From positions 186,001 through 250,000 of the forward strand of contig NZ_CP115159.1 in NCBI RefSeq assembly GCF_027594425.1: 64,000 nucleotides of DNA. The letters are read 5' to 3'. How positions within the stretch are numbered: position 1 is the first letter of the stretch; each line of letters starts with the position of its first letter. This document shows positions 1 through 8,293 of this stretch, in pieces. The stretch is from Zunongwangia sp. HGR-M22. Its GTDB lineage: Bacteria; Bacteroidota; Bacteroidia; Flavobacteriales; Flavobacteriaceae. The notes under the pieces were generated by a model. That model searched no databases. It was not told where the DNA came from and saw nothing but the letters and a program-made list of their open reading frames with translations. Position numbers and translations under genes: made by a program.

Positions 1-955
1 TTCCTTCAGGAAAATCTTTTTTTAACTCTTCTAAACGAGATTTAATACTTTCGATGATTTCCTGAGCATTTGAACCTTTGGTTTGATAAACGGCCATACT
101 TACACTAGGATTACCTAAAGTATTGGAGCTTACCTGGTAAGATTGTGCATCTAATTGAATATCTGCAACATCTTTAAGTCTAAGGAACTCTCCGTTTCCA
201 AGCGCTTTTATGATAATATCTTCGTACTGTCCTTCTTCTTTATAACGGCCGGGATATTTTATGGTGTAAGAAAAGGTTTCTCCACTATTTTGTCCTAAAG
301 TACCAGCAGCGGCTTCTAAACTCTGTTCGTTTAAGGCTGAAATTACATCTGAAGGAACAAGATCATAAGCTGTTAATCGTTCTGGTTTTAGCCAAATTCG
401 CATGGCGTAATCCTGGCGAGAAAATACATTAACATCACCAACACCAGAAACCCTTTTGAATTCAGGAACAACATTAATATTTAGATAATTATTTAAAAAT
501 GTTGCGTCGTAATTAGGGTTAGTGGTATAAAAAGACATAAACATCAGCGAACTTGTCTGCTGTTTTTGTGTAGTTACACCAGCTTGTGTTACCTCTTGTG
601 GTAATAATGGATTGGCAAGGGCAACCCTGTTTTGTACGTTTACCGCATCGATATCGGGATCTGTATCCTGTTCAAAATAAACAGTAATTTCAGCAGTACC
701 GTTATTGGTCGCACTAGAAGTAATGTAGGTCATTCCTTCTACCCCGTTTATCTGCTCTTCAATAGGAATAATTACACTTTCCAGAATAGTTTCTGCACTG
801 GCACCTGTATAGGTAGCAGAAACTTTTACCGTTGGAGGTGCAATATCAGGGTATTGCTCTATTGGTAAATTGCTAAGTCCCAGAACTCCCAAAATAACAA
901 TGATAATAGATATCACTGTAGAGAGGACGGGCCTTTCTATAAATGTTTTAAGCAT
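1..955 (-). CDS. RND multidrug efflux permease (AcrB/MexB type), N-terminal part
   Basis: Inner-membrane proton-driven RND pump of the HAE1 family; it would work with the adaptor encoded just upstream and an outer-membrane channel. Only the first 318 codons are inside the window, and the reading frame is open to the left edge. The start reads MLKTFIERPVLS, followed by a first transmembrane segment at about residues 10-28 and the family motif EQYPDIAPP, then porter-domain sequence containing FLNNYLNIN. The start codon lies 19 nt after the stop of the adaptor gene on the same strand, so the two are probably co-transcribed. Substrate cannot be read from this part. Confidence 0.93.
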   Translation of the reverse strand, partial: MLKTFIERPVLSTVISIIIVILGVLGLSNLPIEQYPDIAPPTVKVSATYTGASAETILESVIIPIEEQINGVEGMTYITSSATNNGTAEITVYFEQDTDPDIDAVNVQNRVALANPLLPQEVTQAGVTTQKQQTSSLMFMSFYTTNPNYDATFLNNYLNINVVPEFKRVSGVGDVNVFSRQDYAMRIWLKPERLTAYDLVPSDVISALNEQSLEAAAGTLGQNSGETFSYTIKYPGRYKEEGQYEDIIIKALGNGEFLRLKDVADIQLDAQSYQVSSNTLGNPSVSMAVYQTKGSNAQEIIESIKSRLEELKKDFPEG

Positions 956-974
956 TATTTTTGTTATCTAAGGA

Positions 975-2108
975 TTATTGAAATAATTGATCTACCGGCT
1001 TTGCGATGCTATCAAATGGCACTTCTTGCGGTTTTACTGTGGCACCAGGTCTAAGTTTTCCAGCGCCTTTTGCTACTATTTTATCGCCTTCTTTTAATCC
1101 AGAAGAGATCACATATAAATTACCAACATTCGCTTTGGTCTTTATTCTTATAGCATCCACTTTGTTGCTATCGGCAACTTTATAAGCCATAATGCTTCCT
1201 TGTTGCTCGAAAGTTGAGTTTTGTGGAACTACCGGAACTTCTTTATATGTTACGGGTATCTTAATAGTACCGCTGTTACCGTTGGTGATAAGCTGATTTG
1301 GATTATCGAAGATCGCTCTAAAGCTAACCGTACCGGTATTTTGATTAACCTGTCCTGTTACTGTTTGGATTTTTCCTTTTTCTTCGTAGGTCTCACCATT
1401 AGTTAGCACAAGACTAATTTCAGGAAAATTATTTACTTTTTCCTGGCGGTTTTCTCCTTCTGTAGATTGTATGAAATCTAAGTAATCAGACTCGTTCATA
1501 GAAAAGTAAGCATATACTTTTTCAATATCAGAAACCGTAGTTAAAGGTGTAGAATCTGATGGGCCTACTAAGGTTCCCTGTCTTAATCTTATCGAACCTA
1601 CATAGCCATCAACAGGACTTTTTACGGTTGCGTAGCCAATATTAGCGGTAACACCTTCGTATTTACTTTTAGCCTGTTCTAGATTGGCTTTGGCAGTTTC
1701 CAACTGAACTTCACTTACGATTTCTTTTTCAACTAGAGGTTTAATTTTATCAACTTCTACCTGGGCAGCGTTAACGCTAGCTTTTGCAGCATTAGCATCT
1801 TGTGTTAGTGATTGAGTTTCTAACTTAAAAAGGGGTTGTCCTTTTTTAACACGTTCACCTTCATCCACTAATACTTCCTGAATATATCCCTGCACTTTTG
1901 CACGTACATCACTGTTTACAATACCTTCAATTCTGGTAGGGTAAGAGTTATATCCTGTTAGTGTTTTTGTGGGAATAGTAATTACAGGATAAGGCATTGC
2001 CTGTTGTTTTTGGCCTTGCGCCTGTTGCTGGTTTGATTTGTCTTCTCCGCAAGATACGAGCATGAGAACTCCGGCGACAAAACCTATATAAGCTTTAATT
2101 TTTCTCAT
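975..2108 (-). CDS. RND efflux periplasmic adaptor lipoprotein (AcrA/MexA family)
   Basis: Membrane-fusion adaptor that bridges the inner-membrane RND pump and an outer-membrane channel. At 377 aa it has normal family length. The N-terminus is a lipoprotein signal ending LVSC (Cys at about residue 20). It is followed by a barrel-sandwich region (VQGYIQEVLVDEGERVKKGQ), a coiled-coil hairpin at about residues 95-160 rich in Ala/Lys/Glu, the second lipoyl half (YATVKSPVDGYVG) and a beta-barrel/membrane-proximal region. It sits between the regulator gene (27 nt upstream) and the permease gene, an arrangement typical of regulator-adaptor-pump operons. Confidence 0.95.
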   Translation of the reverse strand: MRKIKAYIGFVAGVLMLVSCGEDKSNQQQAQGQKQQAMPYPVITIPTKTLTGYNSYPTRIEGIVNSDVRAKVQGYIQEVLVDEGERVKKGQPLFKLETQSLTQDANAAKASVNAAQVEVDKIKPLVEKEIVSEVQLETAKANLEQAKSKYEGVTANIGYATVKSPVDGYVGSIRLRQGTLVGPSDSTPLTTVSDIEKVYAYFSMNESDYLDFIQSTEGENRQEKVNNFPEISLVLTNGETYEEKGKIQTVTGQVNQNTGTVSFRAIFDNPNQLITNGNSGTIKIPVTYKEVPVVPQNSTFEQQGSIMAYKVADSNKVDAIRIKTKANVGNLYVISSGLKEGDKIVAKGAGKLRPGATVKPQEVPFDSIAKPVDQLFQ

Positions 2109-2135
2109 TTTTTTTATAATTAGGGGTAAAGATTA

Positions 2136-2615
2136 TTAGCTTTTTATTTTCGACATTTTTTGTATAACATCCTCAATATTCAATTTTTGAGACTCTAGAT
2201 ATTCTCTAAAGAGCAATGCTGTTTGTCCATTTGTTTGAAATTTTTGATTGTTATTTTTTATATTGAAGTTTATAATTTTGTCCATCAATTTAATCTCTTC
2301 AGAAATGTTTAGATGATATTCTTCGAGGGTGTTTTTTAAGTAGAATGTGCTCGCTCTAAAATATCGTTTCCTATCTCCCGATTTCGTGAAATATTCTATT
2401 TTCTTTAGTTGTAAAAGATGGTTGAGATGCGTAGAAACTGAACTTTTGCTCGCGCTTGTGATCTCTAAAATTTCATCGAAAGTATGCCCGTCTTTAGGGG
2501 AAAGAATCATTGTAGCATAGATTCTTGCCGCTAATGGAGCTAATTGATGAATCTGCTCGAAGTGCACACCTATCTCTTCAATCAATTGGCTTTTTTCCTC
2601 TGAACAACAACTCAT
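2136..2615 (-). CDS. MarR/GbsR-like winged-helix transcriptional regulator
   Basis: Predicted DNA-binding regulator of the downstream efflux genes. About 159 aa with a winged helix: DGHTFDEILEITSASKSSVSTHLN forms the helix-turn-helix at about residues 50-75 (split here as DGHTFDEILEI and SKSSVSTHLN), followed by a wing (KKIEYFTKSGDRKRYF) and a C-terminal dimerisation helix. I chose the ATG at 2615 (MSCCSEEKS) because the longer frame to 2636 would begin with TTG inside the putative -7 element. The Cys pair at residues 3-4 could be redox or metal sensitive, but that is speculation. First gene of the regulator-adaptor-pump unit. Confidence 0.85.
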   Translation of the reverse strand: MSCCSEEKSQLIEEIGVHFEQIHQLAPLAARIYATMILSPKDGHTFDEILEITSASKSSVSTHLNHLLQLKKIEYFTKSGDRKRYFRASTFYLKNTLEEYHLNISEEIKLMDKIINFNIKNNNQKFQTNGQTALLFREYLESQKLNIEDVIQKMSKIKS

Positions 2616-2633
2616 ATTGTAAAATTTGAAGTG

Positions 2634-2641
2634 CAAAGGTA
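2634..2641 (-). promoter_or_regulatory. Putative -7 promoter element of the efflux operon
   Basis: On the minus strand this reads TACCTTTG, an exact match to the Bacteroidota consensus TAnnTTTG, 18 nt before the chosen start of the MarR-like gene. No convincing -33 TTTG was found. Confidence 0.45.
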
Positions 2642-2647
2642 TGATTG

Positions 2648-2665
2648 GTTCGGAAACTACCGAAC
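2648..2665. promoter_or_regulatory. Putative operator: GTTCGG-N6-CCGAAC palindrome
   Basis: Perfect 6-bp inverted repeat with a 6-bp spacer (about one helical turn between half-sites). It sits immediately upstream of the predicted -7 element of the MarR/GbsR-like gene, where a bound dimer would block RNA polymerase. Autoregulation is inferred from position only. Confidence 0.45.
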
Positions 2666-2689
2666 TAATTAAACTTAAAAAAAAGTTAA

Positions 2690-3514
2690 TTATTTGTTGC
2701 TTCGTAAAAAGTCTAGTTCGTTGCTCTTTAAGAGAAAGCCTACACGAATAACACTACGATATTGATCGTATTCTATAAGATTTTCATCGTAGCCCGTAAA
2801 CCATTCTACGACCAAAAACTGATTTACGCTATTAAACGGATTGTACAAAATACGTGGTCGTGCAGCTCCTTTCCAATCCCAGGATAATCCTTTTTGAATC
2901 ATTAATTGTGCATAAAGCTTGTTTGGGATAAACTCGTAATCAAAATTTAACTGGCCGTATCCTGAATAATCCATCAAATCTGGATTGCCTTCTTTGTACG
3001 AAAAAGGAATCCATCCTTTTACCCCGGCGATTAGTTTATCATTAATAGCCAGATTGAAATCTAAGGATACAAAATTCCAGCTACGAGAGTAAATACTATC
3101 ACGTCCGTTAGATTCATGTTCTAAAGCCAAAGTTCCAAGAGAATTTACTTTACCGCTTTTATCATAAAAGTATTTAGAATAAGCAATTCCCGGGTTAAAG
3201 TTTATCTCTTCAAAAGGGCTGGAAAATTCGTAAATATTCCAAAATGCTTTTTGTGTGTATTTTATATATAAATAAGAATCCTGCGGCACTTTTTTTCTGA
3301 AAATTAGCTGCTTAAAACTTATTTGATATTTAGCATCTGCAGTTTGTTTACTTATACCAGTATGCGTGGGAATTCCTGTAATAAAATAATTGTCTTTATG
3401 GATGGTAAAAGAAGGCAATGTTGCGAGACTGTCTTTTAAGGTTTCCTTGGTAAGACCTTGAGCATTAAGAGTATTCAGAAAACAAAAAAACAGCAGAGAA
3501 AAGAAGATCTTCAT
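2690..3514 (-). CDS. pldA: Outer-membrane phospholipase A (OMPLA family)
   Basis: Outer-membrane enzyme that hydrolyses acyl chains of phospholipids, classically active when lipids are misplaced in the outer leaflet. It is 274 aa with a Sec signal (cleavage near LNAQ, residue 19). The OMPLA catalytic block is clear: LEHESNGRDSIYSRSWN, giving His133, Ser135 and Asn147 as the expected triad, followed by alternating barrel strands. The family is established; dimer- and calcium-dependent activation is not visible here. It stands alone, 74 nt after the efflux operon start region, with its own start MKIFFSLLF. Confidence 0.88.
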   Translation of the reverse strand: MKIFFSLLFFCFLNTLNAQGLTKETLKDSLATLPSFTIHKDNYFITGIPTHTGISKQTADAKYQISFKQLIFRKKVPQDSYLYIKYTQKAFWNIYEFSSPFEEINFNPGIAYSKYFYDKSGKVNSLGTLALEHESNGRDSIYSRSWNFVSLDFNLAINDKLIAGVKGWIPFSYKEGNPDLMDYSGYGQLNFDYEFIPNKLYAQLMIQKGLSWDWKGAARPRILYNPFNSVNQFLVVEWFTGYDENLIEYDQYRSVIRVGFLLKSNELDFLRSNK

Positions 3515-3673
3515 TAATTAATAGGCTTTTTATATAAATTCATTTTAGAGAAAGCGCTTAGTCGTTCAATTAAAAATTTAATAACTGAAAATTTTTAGTA
3601 TTTCTACAAAAACCTTCAAATTATTGAAAAACAGAAAGTTATACTTTTGAAAAAGTAAGGCACTATTTTATAA

Positions 3674-4750
3674 TTATTCTCCGTAAATACCTAGATTTAA
3701 TTCTCCGTTTTTATTCATTGTTGCTCGATACATGCCTGCGGTATTAAATTCCATCGCAACATTTCCTTCATGGTCAATGGCGATAATGCCACCATCACCA
3801 CCCATTTCTGGTAATTTTTTCTGAATAACTTCGGCAGCAGCTTCTTGTAAACTCAAGCCTTTATATTCCATTAAAGCTGAAATATCATAAGCTACAACAC
3901 CACGAATAAAAAACTCTCCCCATCCGGTAGAAGATACTGCACAGGTGGCATTATTTGCATAAGTTCCTGCACCAATTATGGGAGAATCGCCAATTCTATT
4001 CCATTTTTTATTGGTCATTCCGCCGGTCGAAGTTCCTGCAGCAAGATTTCCGTTTTTATCTAAAGCCGCACAACCCACAGTTCCAAATTTGGAATTTTTT
4101 ATAAAAATGTCATAGTTCGCCGCTGTTTTATTTCCTGCCTTTTTAGCTTCTCGCTCTTTTAAACGTTGTAAACTTTTAAAGCGGTTTTCTGTATAAAAGT
4201 AGCTAGGATCAACAATTTCTATTCCGCGTTGCTCTGCAAATTCTTCGGCGCCTTTTCCTGCCAGTAATACATGTTCTGAATTTTCCATGACTTCGTACGC
4301 CAAATTTATTGGATTTTTTACATTCGTAACTCCCGCAACCGCACCGGCATTTAAAGTTTCACCGTCCATGATCGATGCGTCTAACTGGTTGGTTTCGTCG
4401 TTGGCAAAAACCGCTCCTTTGGCCGAGTTAAATAATGGCGAATCTTCCATCACATTTATCGTGCGTTGTACCGCCTCGATCGCGGTGCCACCATTGGCTA
4501 AAATTTTGTGACCAGTTTTTATGGCTTCTTCTAATTTTGCTTTGTACGCATTTTCTAAAGAATCGGTCATATTTTCTTTAAGGATCGTCCCAGCTCCACC
4601 GTGAATTACAATCCCAAAATTAGGAATGCTGTCTTTTGTTTTTTCTGATATATTTTCTTCGGAAGTAGAAGTTGCTGAGGTTTCATTTTCTGAAGTTTCC
4701 CCGCAGGAAATAAAGGCAAAAATGCTAAAAAGAAGAAGTAGTTTTTTCAT
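3674..4750 (-). CDS. Isoaspartyl peptidase / L-asparaginase (Ntn hydrolase), lipoprotein
   Basis: Plant-type asparaginase/beta-aspartyl peptidase that hydrolyses isoaspartyl dipeptides and L-asparagine after autocleavage. The 358-aa protein starts with a lipoprotein signal (FISC, Cys16) and a Ser/Thr/Glu-rich linker. The enzyme begins at about residue 45 with FGIVIHGGAGTI. The autocleavage site and nucleophile is Thr224 in KFGTVGCAALD, with the downstream GTSTGGMTNK loop typical of the family. Membrane anchoring of the mature enzyme in the periplasm or at the cell surface is inferred from the lipobox. Confidence 0.92.
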   Translation of the reverse strand: MKKLLLLFSIFAFISCGETSENETSATSTSEENISEKTKDSIPNFGIVIHGGAGTILKENMTDSLENAYKAKLEEAIKTGHKILANGGTAIEAVQRTINVMEDSPLFNSAKGAVFANDETNQLDASIMDGETLNAGAVAGVTNVKNPINLAYEVMENSEHVLLAGKGAEEFAEQRGIEIVDPSYFYTENRFKSLQRLKEREAKKAGNKTAANYDIFIKNSKFGTVGCAALDKNGNLAAGTSTGGMTNKKWNRIGDSPIIGAGTYANNATCAVSSTGWGEFFIRGVVAYDISALMEYKGLSLQEAAAEVIQKKLPEMGGDGGIIAIDHEGNVAMEFNTAGMYRATMNKNGELNLGIYGE

Positions 4751-4802
4751 GGAATATTAGGTTTTGCATGGCCTGAAGTTATATAAATTAATTGAAATGT
4801 TT

Positions 4803-4912
4803 AAACCCGCGTTAGTGATAGGAGTGAAAAGCCCGTAAAGCGCCTTTTTTGGCGGTGCGGACTTGCAACGGATAGCACGGTAGGCAAAAAGCAGCGCGTT
4901 TTGCCTAAACGC
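4803..4912 (+). ncRNA. GC-rich structured intergenic segment, candidate ncRNA (possibly Flavo-1-like)
   Basis: In an otherwise AT-rich gap, about 110 bp is GC-rich and folds on paper. TAGGCAAAA (4881-4889) pairs perfectly with TTTTGCCTA (4899-4907), and CGCC/GGCG closes a T6 loop at 4841-4854. Blocks such as GTTAGTGATAGGAGTG and GGATAGCACGGTAGG resemble, from memory, a recurrent intergenic sequence in Flavobacteria that may correspond to the Flavo-1 RNA motif; this needs a covariance search. No credible reading frame covers it. The strand is a guess. It lies between the divergent asparaginase and dioxygenase genes. Confidence 0.4.
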
Positions 4913-5033
4913 CCAAAAGCTTAAAAATCTGCTCTCTTTTTGAGTGGGATATATCTATTAAATTGACAGATATTTATTGAATCTTGATTTTCTTTTGCTC
5001 ATATTATGTAATTTTAGGTTCAAAATTCAGAAT

Positions 5034-5576
5034 ATGGCTGTAGCTAAACCTTTTAACCTTAATAATTGGATCGAAGAAAACAGAGATACTTTAAAACCAC
5101 CTGTTGGAAATCGAAATTTGTATAGAGATGCGGGAGATTTTATTGTGATGATCGTTGCCGGGCCCAATGCCAGAAAGGATTATCATTATAACGAAACTGA
5201 AGAATTATTTTATCAGCTGGAAGGTAATATTCAGGTCAATATTCAGGAAGATGGACAGAAGAGAACTATGGAACTGGGACCTGGAGATATGTATTTAAAT
5301 CCGGGTAAAATTCCACATTCTCCCGTAAGAGAAGAAGGTTCTTTGGGCTTGGTTGTAGAGCGCAAAAGAGCGCATTTAGAAGGTAAAGATGGATTGCTTT
5401 GGCATTGCGATAACTGTAACCATAAGTTATACGAGGTTTATTTTCCTTTGGAAGATATCGAAGTAGATTTTTTAAAGCATTTTAAATATTTCTACGAGAA
5501 TGAAGATTTAAGAACCTGTGATAATTGTGGAGAGGTGATGCCTGTAGATCCACGATTTGTAGCTGATGAATCTTAG
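5034..5576 (+). CDS. nbaC: 3-hydroxyanthranilate 3,4-dioxygenase
   Basis: Cupin Fe(II) enzyme that opens the ring of 3-hydroxyanthranilate to aminocarboxymuconate semialdehyde, a step of the kynurenine route of tryptophan breakdown or de novo NAD synthesis. With the start at 5034 (MAVAKPFNL) the protein is 180 aa, and the ligands fall at His51, Glu57 and His95. The second rubredoxin-like metal site is at Cys125, Cys128, Cys162 and Cys165, the same numbering I recall for the characterised Cupriavidus enzyme. A longer frame from 4977 adds 19 hydrophobic residues not found in the family and is rejected. An aldehyde dehydrogenase gene follows after 27 nt. Confidence 0.96.
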   Translation: MAVAKPFNLNNWIEENRDTLKPPVGNRNLYRDAGDFIVMIVAGPNARKDYHYNETEELFYQLEGNIQVNIQEDGQKRTMELGPGDMYLNPGKIPHSPVREEGSLGLVVERKRAHLEGKDGLLWHCDNCNHKLYEVYFPLEDIEVDFLKHFKYFYENEDLRTCDNCGEVMPVDPRFVADES

Positions 5577-5603
5577 ATTGAGTATTAAGTTATACCATAA
5601 AAA

Positions 5604-7157
5604 ATGAGTGAAATTGCTAAACAGTTTGGGATCGATAAAGCCTTAGAAGAATTAGGACTACAAGAAATAAATAATGGAACTTCTACGGGAAAAGATTTTT
5701 TCGGTAACGGAGAAATTATCGAATCATATTCACCCGTAGATGGAGCTTTGATTGGTAAAGTAAAAGCAACCACCAAAGAAGATTACGAAAAAGTAATTAC
5801 TACTGCACAAAAAGGATTCTTAGAATGGCGAACAATGCCGGCACCACAGCGAGGCGAAATTGTAAGAAAATTTAATGACGAACTGCGCCGTTTAAAAGAA
5901 CCATTGGGGAAACTCGTTTCTTATGAAATGGGAAAATCTTACCAAGAAGGTTTGGGTGAAGTTCAGGAGATGATCGATATCTGTGATTTTGCCGTAGGTC
6001 TTTCACGTCAATTACACGGATTAACCATGCATTCTGAACGTTCCGGCCATCGAATGTACGAACAATATCATCCGCTTGGCGTGGTTGGGATTATCTCGGC
6101 TTTTAACTTCCCGGTGGCGGTTTGGTCTTGGAACACGGCTTTAGCTTGGGTCTGTGGAGATGCTTGTATCTGGAAAGGTTCAGAAAAAACTCCGCTAACC
6201 TCGGTAGCTTGCCAGAATATCGCAGCGCGTGTTTTTTCTGAAAACGGAGTGCCTGAAGGAATTTCTTGTTTAATTACTGGAGATTATACGGTTGGTGAAT
6301 TAATGACCAAAGATGAACGTATTCCGCTAATTTCAGCCACAGGTTCCACCCGAATGGGAAAAACCGTAGCGAAAGAAGTAGCAGGACGTTTAGGAAAATC
6401 TTTATTAGAATTAGGAGGAAACAATGCTATTATTGTAACCCCAGATGCGAATATTAAAAATACGGTAATCGGTGCTGTTTTTGGCGCGGTAGGTACTTGT
6501 GGACAACGTTGTACTTCTACCCGTCGTTTAATTGTTCACGAAGATGTTTATGATAAAATAAAAGATGCGATCGTCGATGCTTATAAGCAAATTAAAATTG
6601 GTAATCCGTTAGATGAAAACAATCACGTAGGACCGTTAATCGATAAAGATGCCGTGAAGAATTACCAACATGCGTTAGAAAAAGTAGTTGAACAAGGCGG
6701 AAGAGTATTAGTTGAAGGTGGCGTTTTAGAAGGCGAAGATTACGAAAGTGGCTGCTATGTAAAACCTGCTATTGCTGAAGCTGAAAACCATTTTGAGATA
6801 GTGCAGCACGAGACTTTTGCTCCTGTATTATATATTATGAAGTATAAGGGCGATGTGAGCAACGCGCTAGAATTACAGAACGGTGTTCGCCAGGGACTTT
6901 CTTCTGCAATTATGACCAATAATTTACGAGAAGCTGAACGTTTCTTATCGGTGGAAGGATCTGATTGTGGGATTGCCAATGTAAATATTGGAACTTCCGG
7001 AGCTGAAATTGGTGGTGCTTTTGGAGGTGAAAAAGAAACTGGTGGTGGTCGTGAATCTGGTTCTGATGCGTGGAAAGTTTATATGCGTAGGCAAACCAAC
7101 ACGATCAATTATACTACTGAATTGCCATTAGCACAGGGAATTAAGTTTGATTTGTAA
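5604..7157 (+). CDS. ALDH7-like aldehyde dehydrogenase
   Basis: NAD(P)-dependent aldehyde dehydrogenase, 517 aa. Catalytic residues are visible: Asn168 (AFNFP), Glu269 (LLELGG) and nucleophile Cys303 in GTCGQRCTSTRR. The C-terminal blocks GGAFGGEKETGGGRESGSDA and TELPLAQGIKFDL are typical of the antiquitin/AmaB (ALDH7) group, which oxidises alpha-aminoadipate semialdehyde/piperideine carboxylate in lysine breakdown. Position right behind the 3-hydroxyanthranilate dioxygenase could instead suggest aminomuconate semialdehyde as substrate. The sequence favours ALDH7, the context favours kynurenine catabolism; the true substrate is open. Confidence 0.9.
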   Translation: MSEIAKQFGIDKALEELGLQEINNGTSTGKDFFGNGEIIESYSPVDGALIGKVKATTKEDYEKVITTAQKGFLEWRTMPAPQRGEIVRKFNDELRRLKEPLGKLVSYEMGKSYQEGLGEVQEMIDICDFAVGLSRQLHGLTMHSERSGHRMYEQYHPLGVVGIISAFNFPVAVWSWNTALAWVCGDACIWKGSEKTPLTSVACQNIAARVFSENGVPEGISCLITGDYTVGELMTKDERIPLISATGSTRMGKTVAKEVAGRLGKSLLELGGNNAIIVTPDANIKNTVIGAVFGAVGTCGQRCTSTRRLIVHEDVYDKIKDAIVDAYKQIKIGNPLDENNHVGPLIDKDAVKNYQHALEKVVEQGGRVLVEGGVLEGEDYESGCYVKPAIAEAENHFEIVQHETFAPVLYIMKYKGDVSNALELQNGVRQGLSSAIMTNNLREAERFLSVEGSDCGIANVNIGTSGAEIGGAFGGEKETGGGRESGSDAWKVYMRRQTNTINYTTELPLAQGIKFDL

Positions 7158-7196
7158 ATTCTCACTCAATAGAGTAAAGATTTTCCATATAAAATA

Positions 7197-7265
7197 CCTA
7201 CAAGGACTCTAAGACCTTGCAGGAATTAATCTAAACCTCACAGGTTTTCAAAACCTGTGAGGTTT
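7197..7265. repeat. Two adjacent palindromes (REP-like), second may act as terminator
   Basis: CCTACAAGG at 7197-7205 pairs with CCTTGCAGG at 7215-7223 with one mismatch. Then AAACCTCACAGGTTTT (7233-7248) pairs perfectly with AAAACCTGTGAGGTTT (7250-7265), followed by a short T-tract to 7268. The second could terminate the aldehyde dehydrogenase transcript. Both share the CCT-N-AGG theme of intergenic palindromes that I recall as recurrent in Flavobacteria genomes. Confidence 0.6.
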
Positions 7266-7276
7266 TTTAATTTAGC

Positions 7277-7284
7277 TATATTTG
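7277..7284 (+). promoter_or_regulatory. Putative -7 promoter element of the AraC-type gene
   Basis: TATATTTG matches TAnnTTTG exactly, 23 nt before the ATG at 7308. It argues against starts upstream of about 7290. No clear -33 element was seen. Confidence 0.35.
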
Positions 7285-7307
7285 TGCTTCTTATGTTTGT
7301 TGGAGTT

Positions 7308-8147
7308 ATGGATACAGCTACTTTTTTCACTTGTAAACCTTCAACAAAACTTCAACCATACATTGCCTATTATTATTTTCATCAATCTGATGATGAAGAT
7401 TTTCAGCAATCGTTCACCTATTACCCTCATTATAAAAATGCACTTACCATATATAAAAATGTGGATTATAATATTTTGCCAGATTTTTCTGTTGAGGTTT
7501 CTTCAGCTAAAAAAGATTCTTTGAAGCTTATTTATTCTAAAGTGTATCAAAATTTAGGACGGGTGAACTTAAATGGAAAGTTTTCAAAAATTGGAGTGGC
7601 TTTTCAACCCTTAGGGATACAACATTTTATAAGCAAAAAATATAGTGAAGTTTTTCCAGAACCTATTAATTTAATTAATCCGTTCGGAGTTGAATTCGAC
7701 CAAGTTTTAAATCGTGTGTTTTCAACTGAATCTATTTCAGAAAAGGCGAATTTGTTAGATAAATTTTTTCAACAACAATACCTTGGTTTTGAAGAAGAAA
7801 GAATCATTGGAGCTGTGAATAAAATTATAGAAAGTAAGGGTGTGATTTCTGTTTCAGCACTGGCTTCAGGTTTAAATGTTCATCGTAAAACTTTACTTCG
7901 ATTATTTCAAAAGCATCTCGATTGCTCGGTTGAAGAATATCGGAAATTAGTCCGATTTCGATTTGCATTAGAGAAAATCAAACAAAGCAGTGATGTACAT
8001 CTTACTGCAATTTCAGCCGATTATTACTATGATCAATCAGATTTCATAAGACAGTTTAAAAAACTTACGCAATTATCACCCAAAAAGTTTATGACTGCTG
8101 TAACTAAACTGGGCGATGAAGATACTTTTTGGAATTTTAATGGCTAG
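7308..8147 (+). CDS. AraC-family transcriptional regulator with DUF6597-like N-terminus
   Basis: Cytoplasmic regulator of about 279 aa. The N-terminal part (FFTCKPSTKLQPYIAYYYFH) resembles the DUF6597 sensor-like domain found in Bacteroidota AraC proteins. The C-terminal third carries the double helix-turn-helix: ISVSALASGLNVHRKTLLRL and the second HTH around YYYDQSDFIRQFKKLTQLSPKKF (quoted here in two parts: YYYDQSDFIRQFKK, LTQLSPKKF). The frame extends upstream to a GTG at 7257, but that codon lies inside the terminator-like hairpin. ATGs at 7293 and 7308 are both possible; I prefer 7308. The effector and targets are unknown; the adjacent hydrolase cluster is a candidate target. Confidence 0.85.
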   Translation: MDTATFFTCKPSTKLQPYIAYYYFHQSDDEDFQQSFTYYPHYKNALTIYKNVDYNILPDFSVEVSSAKKDSLKLIYSKVYQNLGRVNLNGKFSKIGVAFQPLGIQHFISKKYSEVFPEPINLINPFGVEFDQVLNRVFSTESISEKANLLDKFFQQQYLGFEEERIIGAVNKIIESKGVISVSALASGLNVHRKTLLRLFQKHLDCSVEEYRKLVRFRFALEKIKQSSDVHLTAISADYYYDQSDFIRQFKKLTQLSPKKFMTAVTKLGDEDTFWNFNG

Positions 8148-8293
8148 GTGTCCCAATACTACATTTTTTTAAAACCAGCTACTTCTATTTTTGTTGAAAA
8201 GTAATCTGATGAGTTCTTGTTCTAGTTACAAGCTTCATTGAGGATATGAAAATAATGTAACTATTTAAATATCAACTCTTATTTGTTGTAAAT

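Noticed and set aside
632-868. Plus-strand frame of 78 codons
   Set aside because: It lies inside the RND permease on the other strand and has no recognisable content.
2616-2636. TTG start for the MarR-like gene at 2636
   Set aside because: It would place the start codon inside the -7 element; the ATG at 2615 is adequate.
4977-5033. Longer start for the 3-hydroxyanthranilate dioxygenase
   Set aside because: The extra residues are hydrophobic and absent from the family; the metal ligand numbering fits the later ATG.
7257-7307. GTG start for the AraC gene at 7257
   Set aside because: It sits inside the stem of a terminator-like palindrome and upstream of the predicted -7 element.
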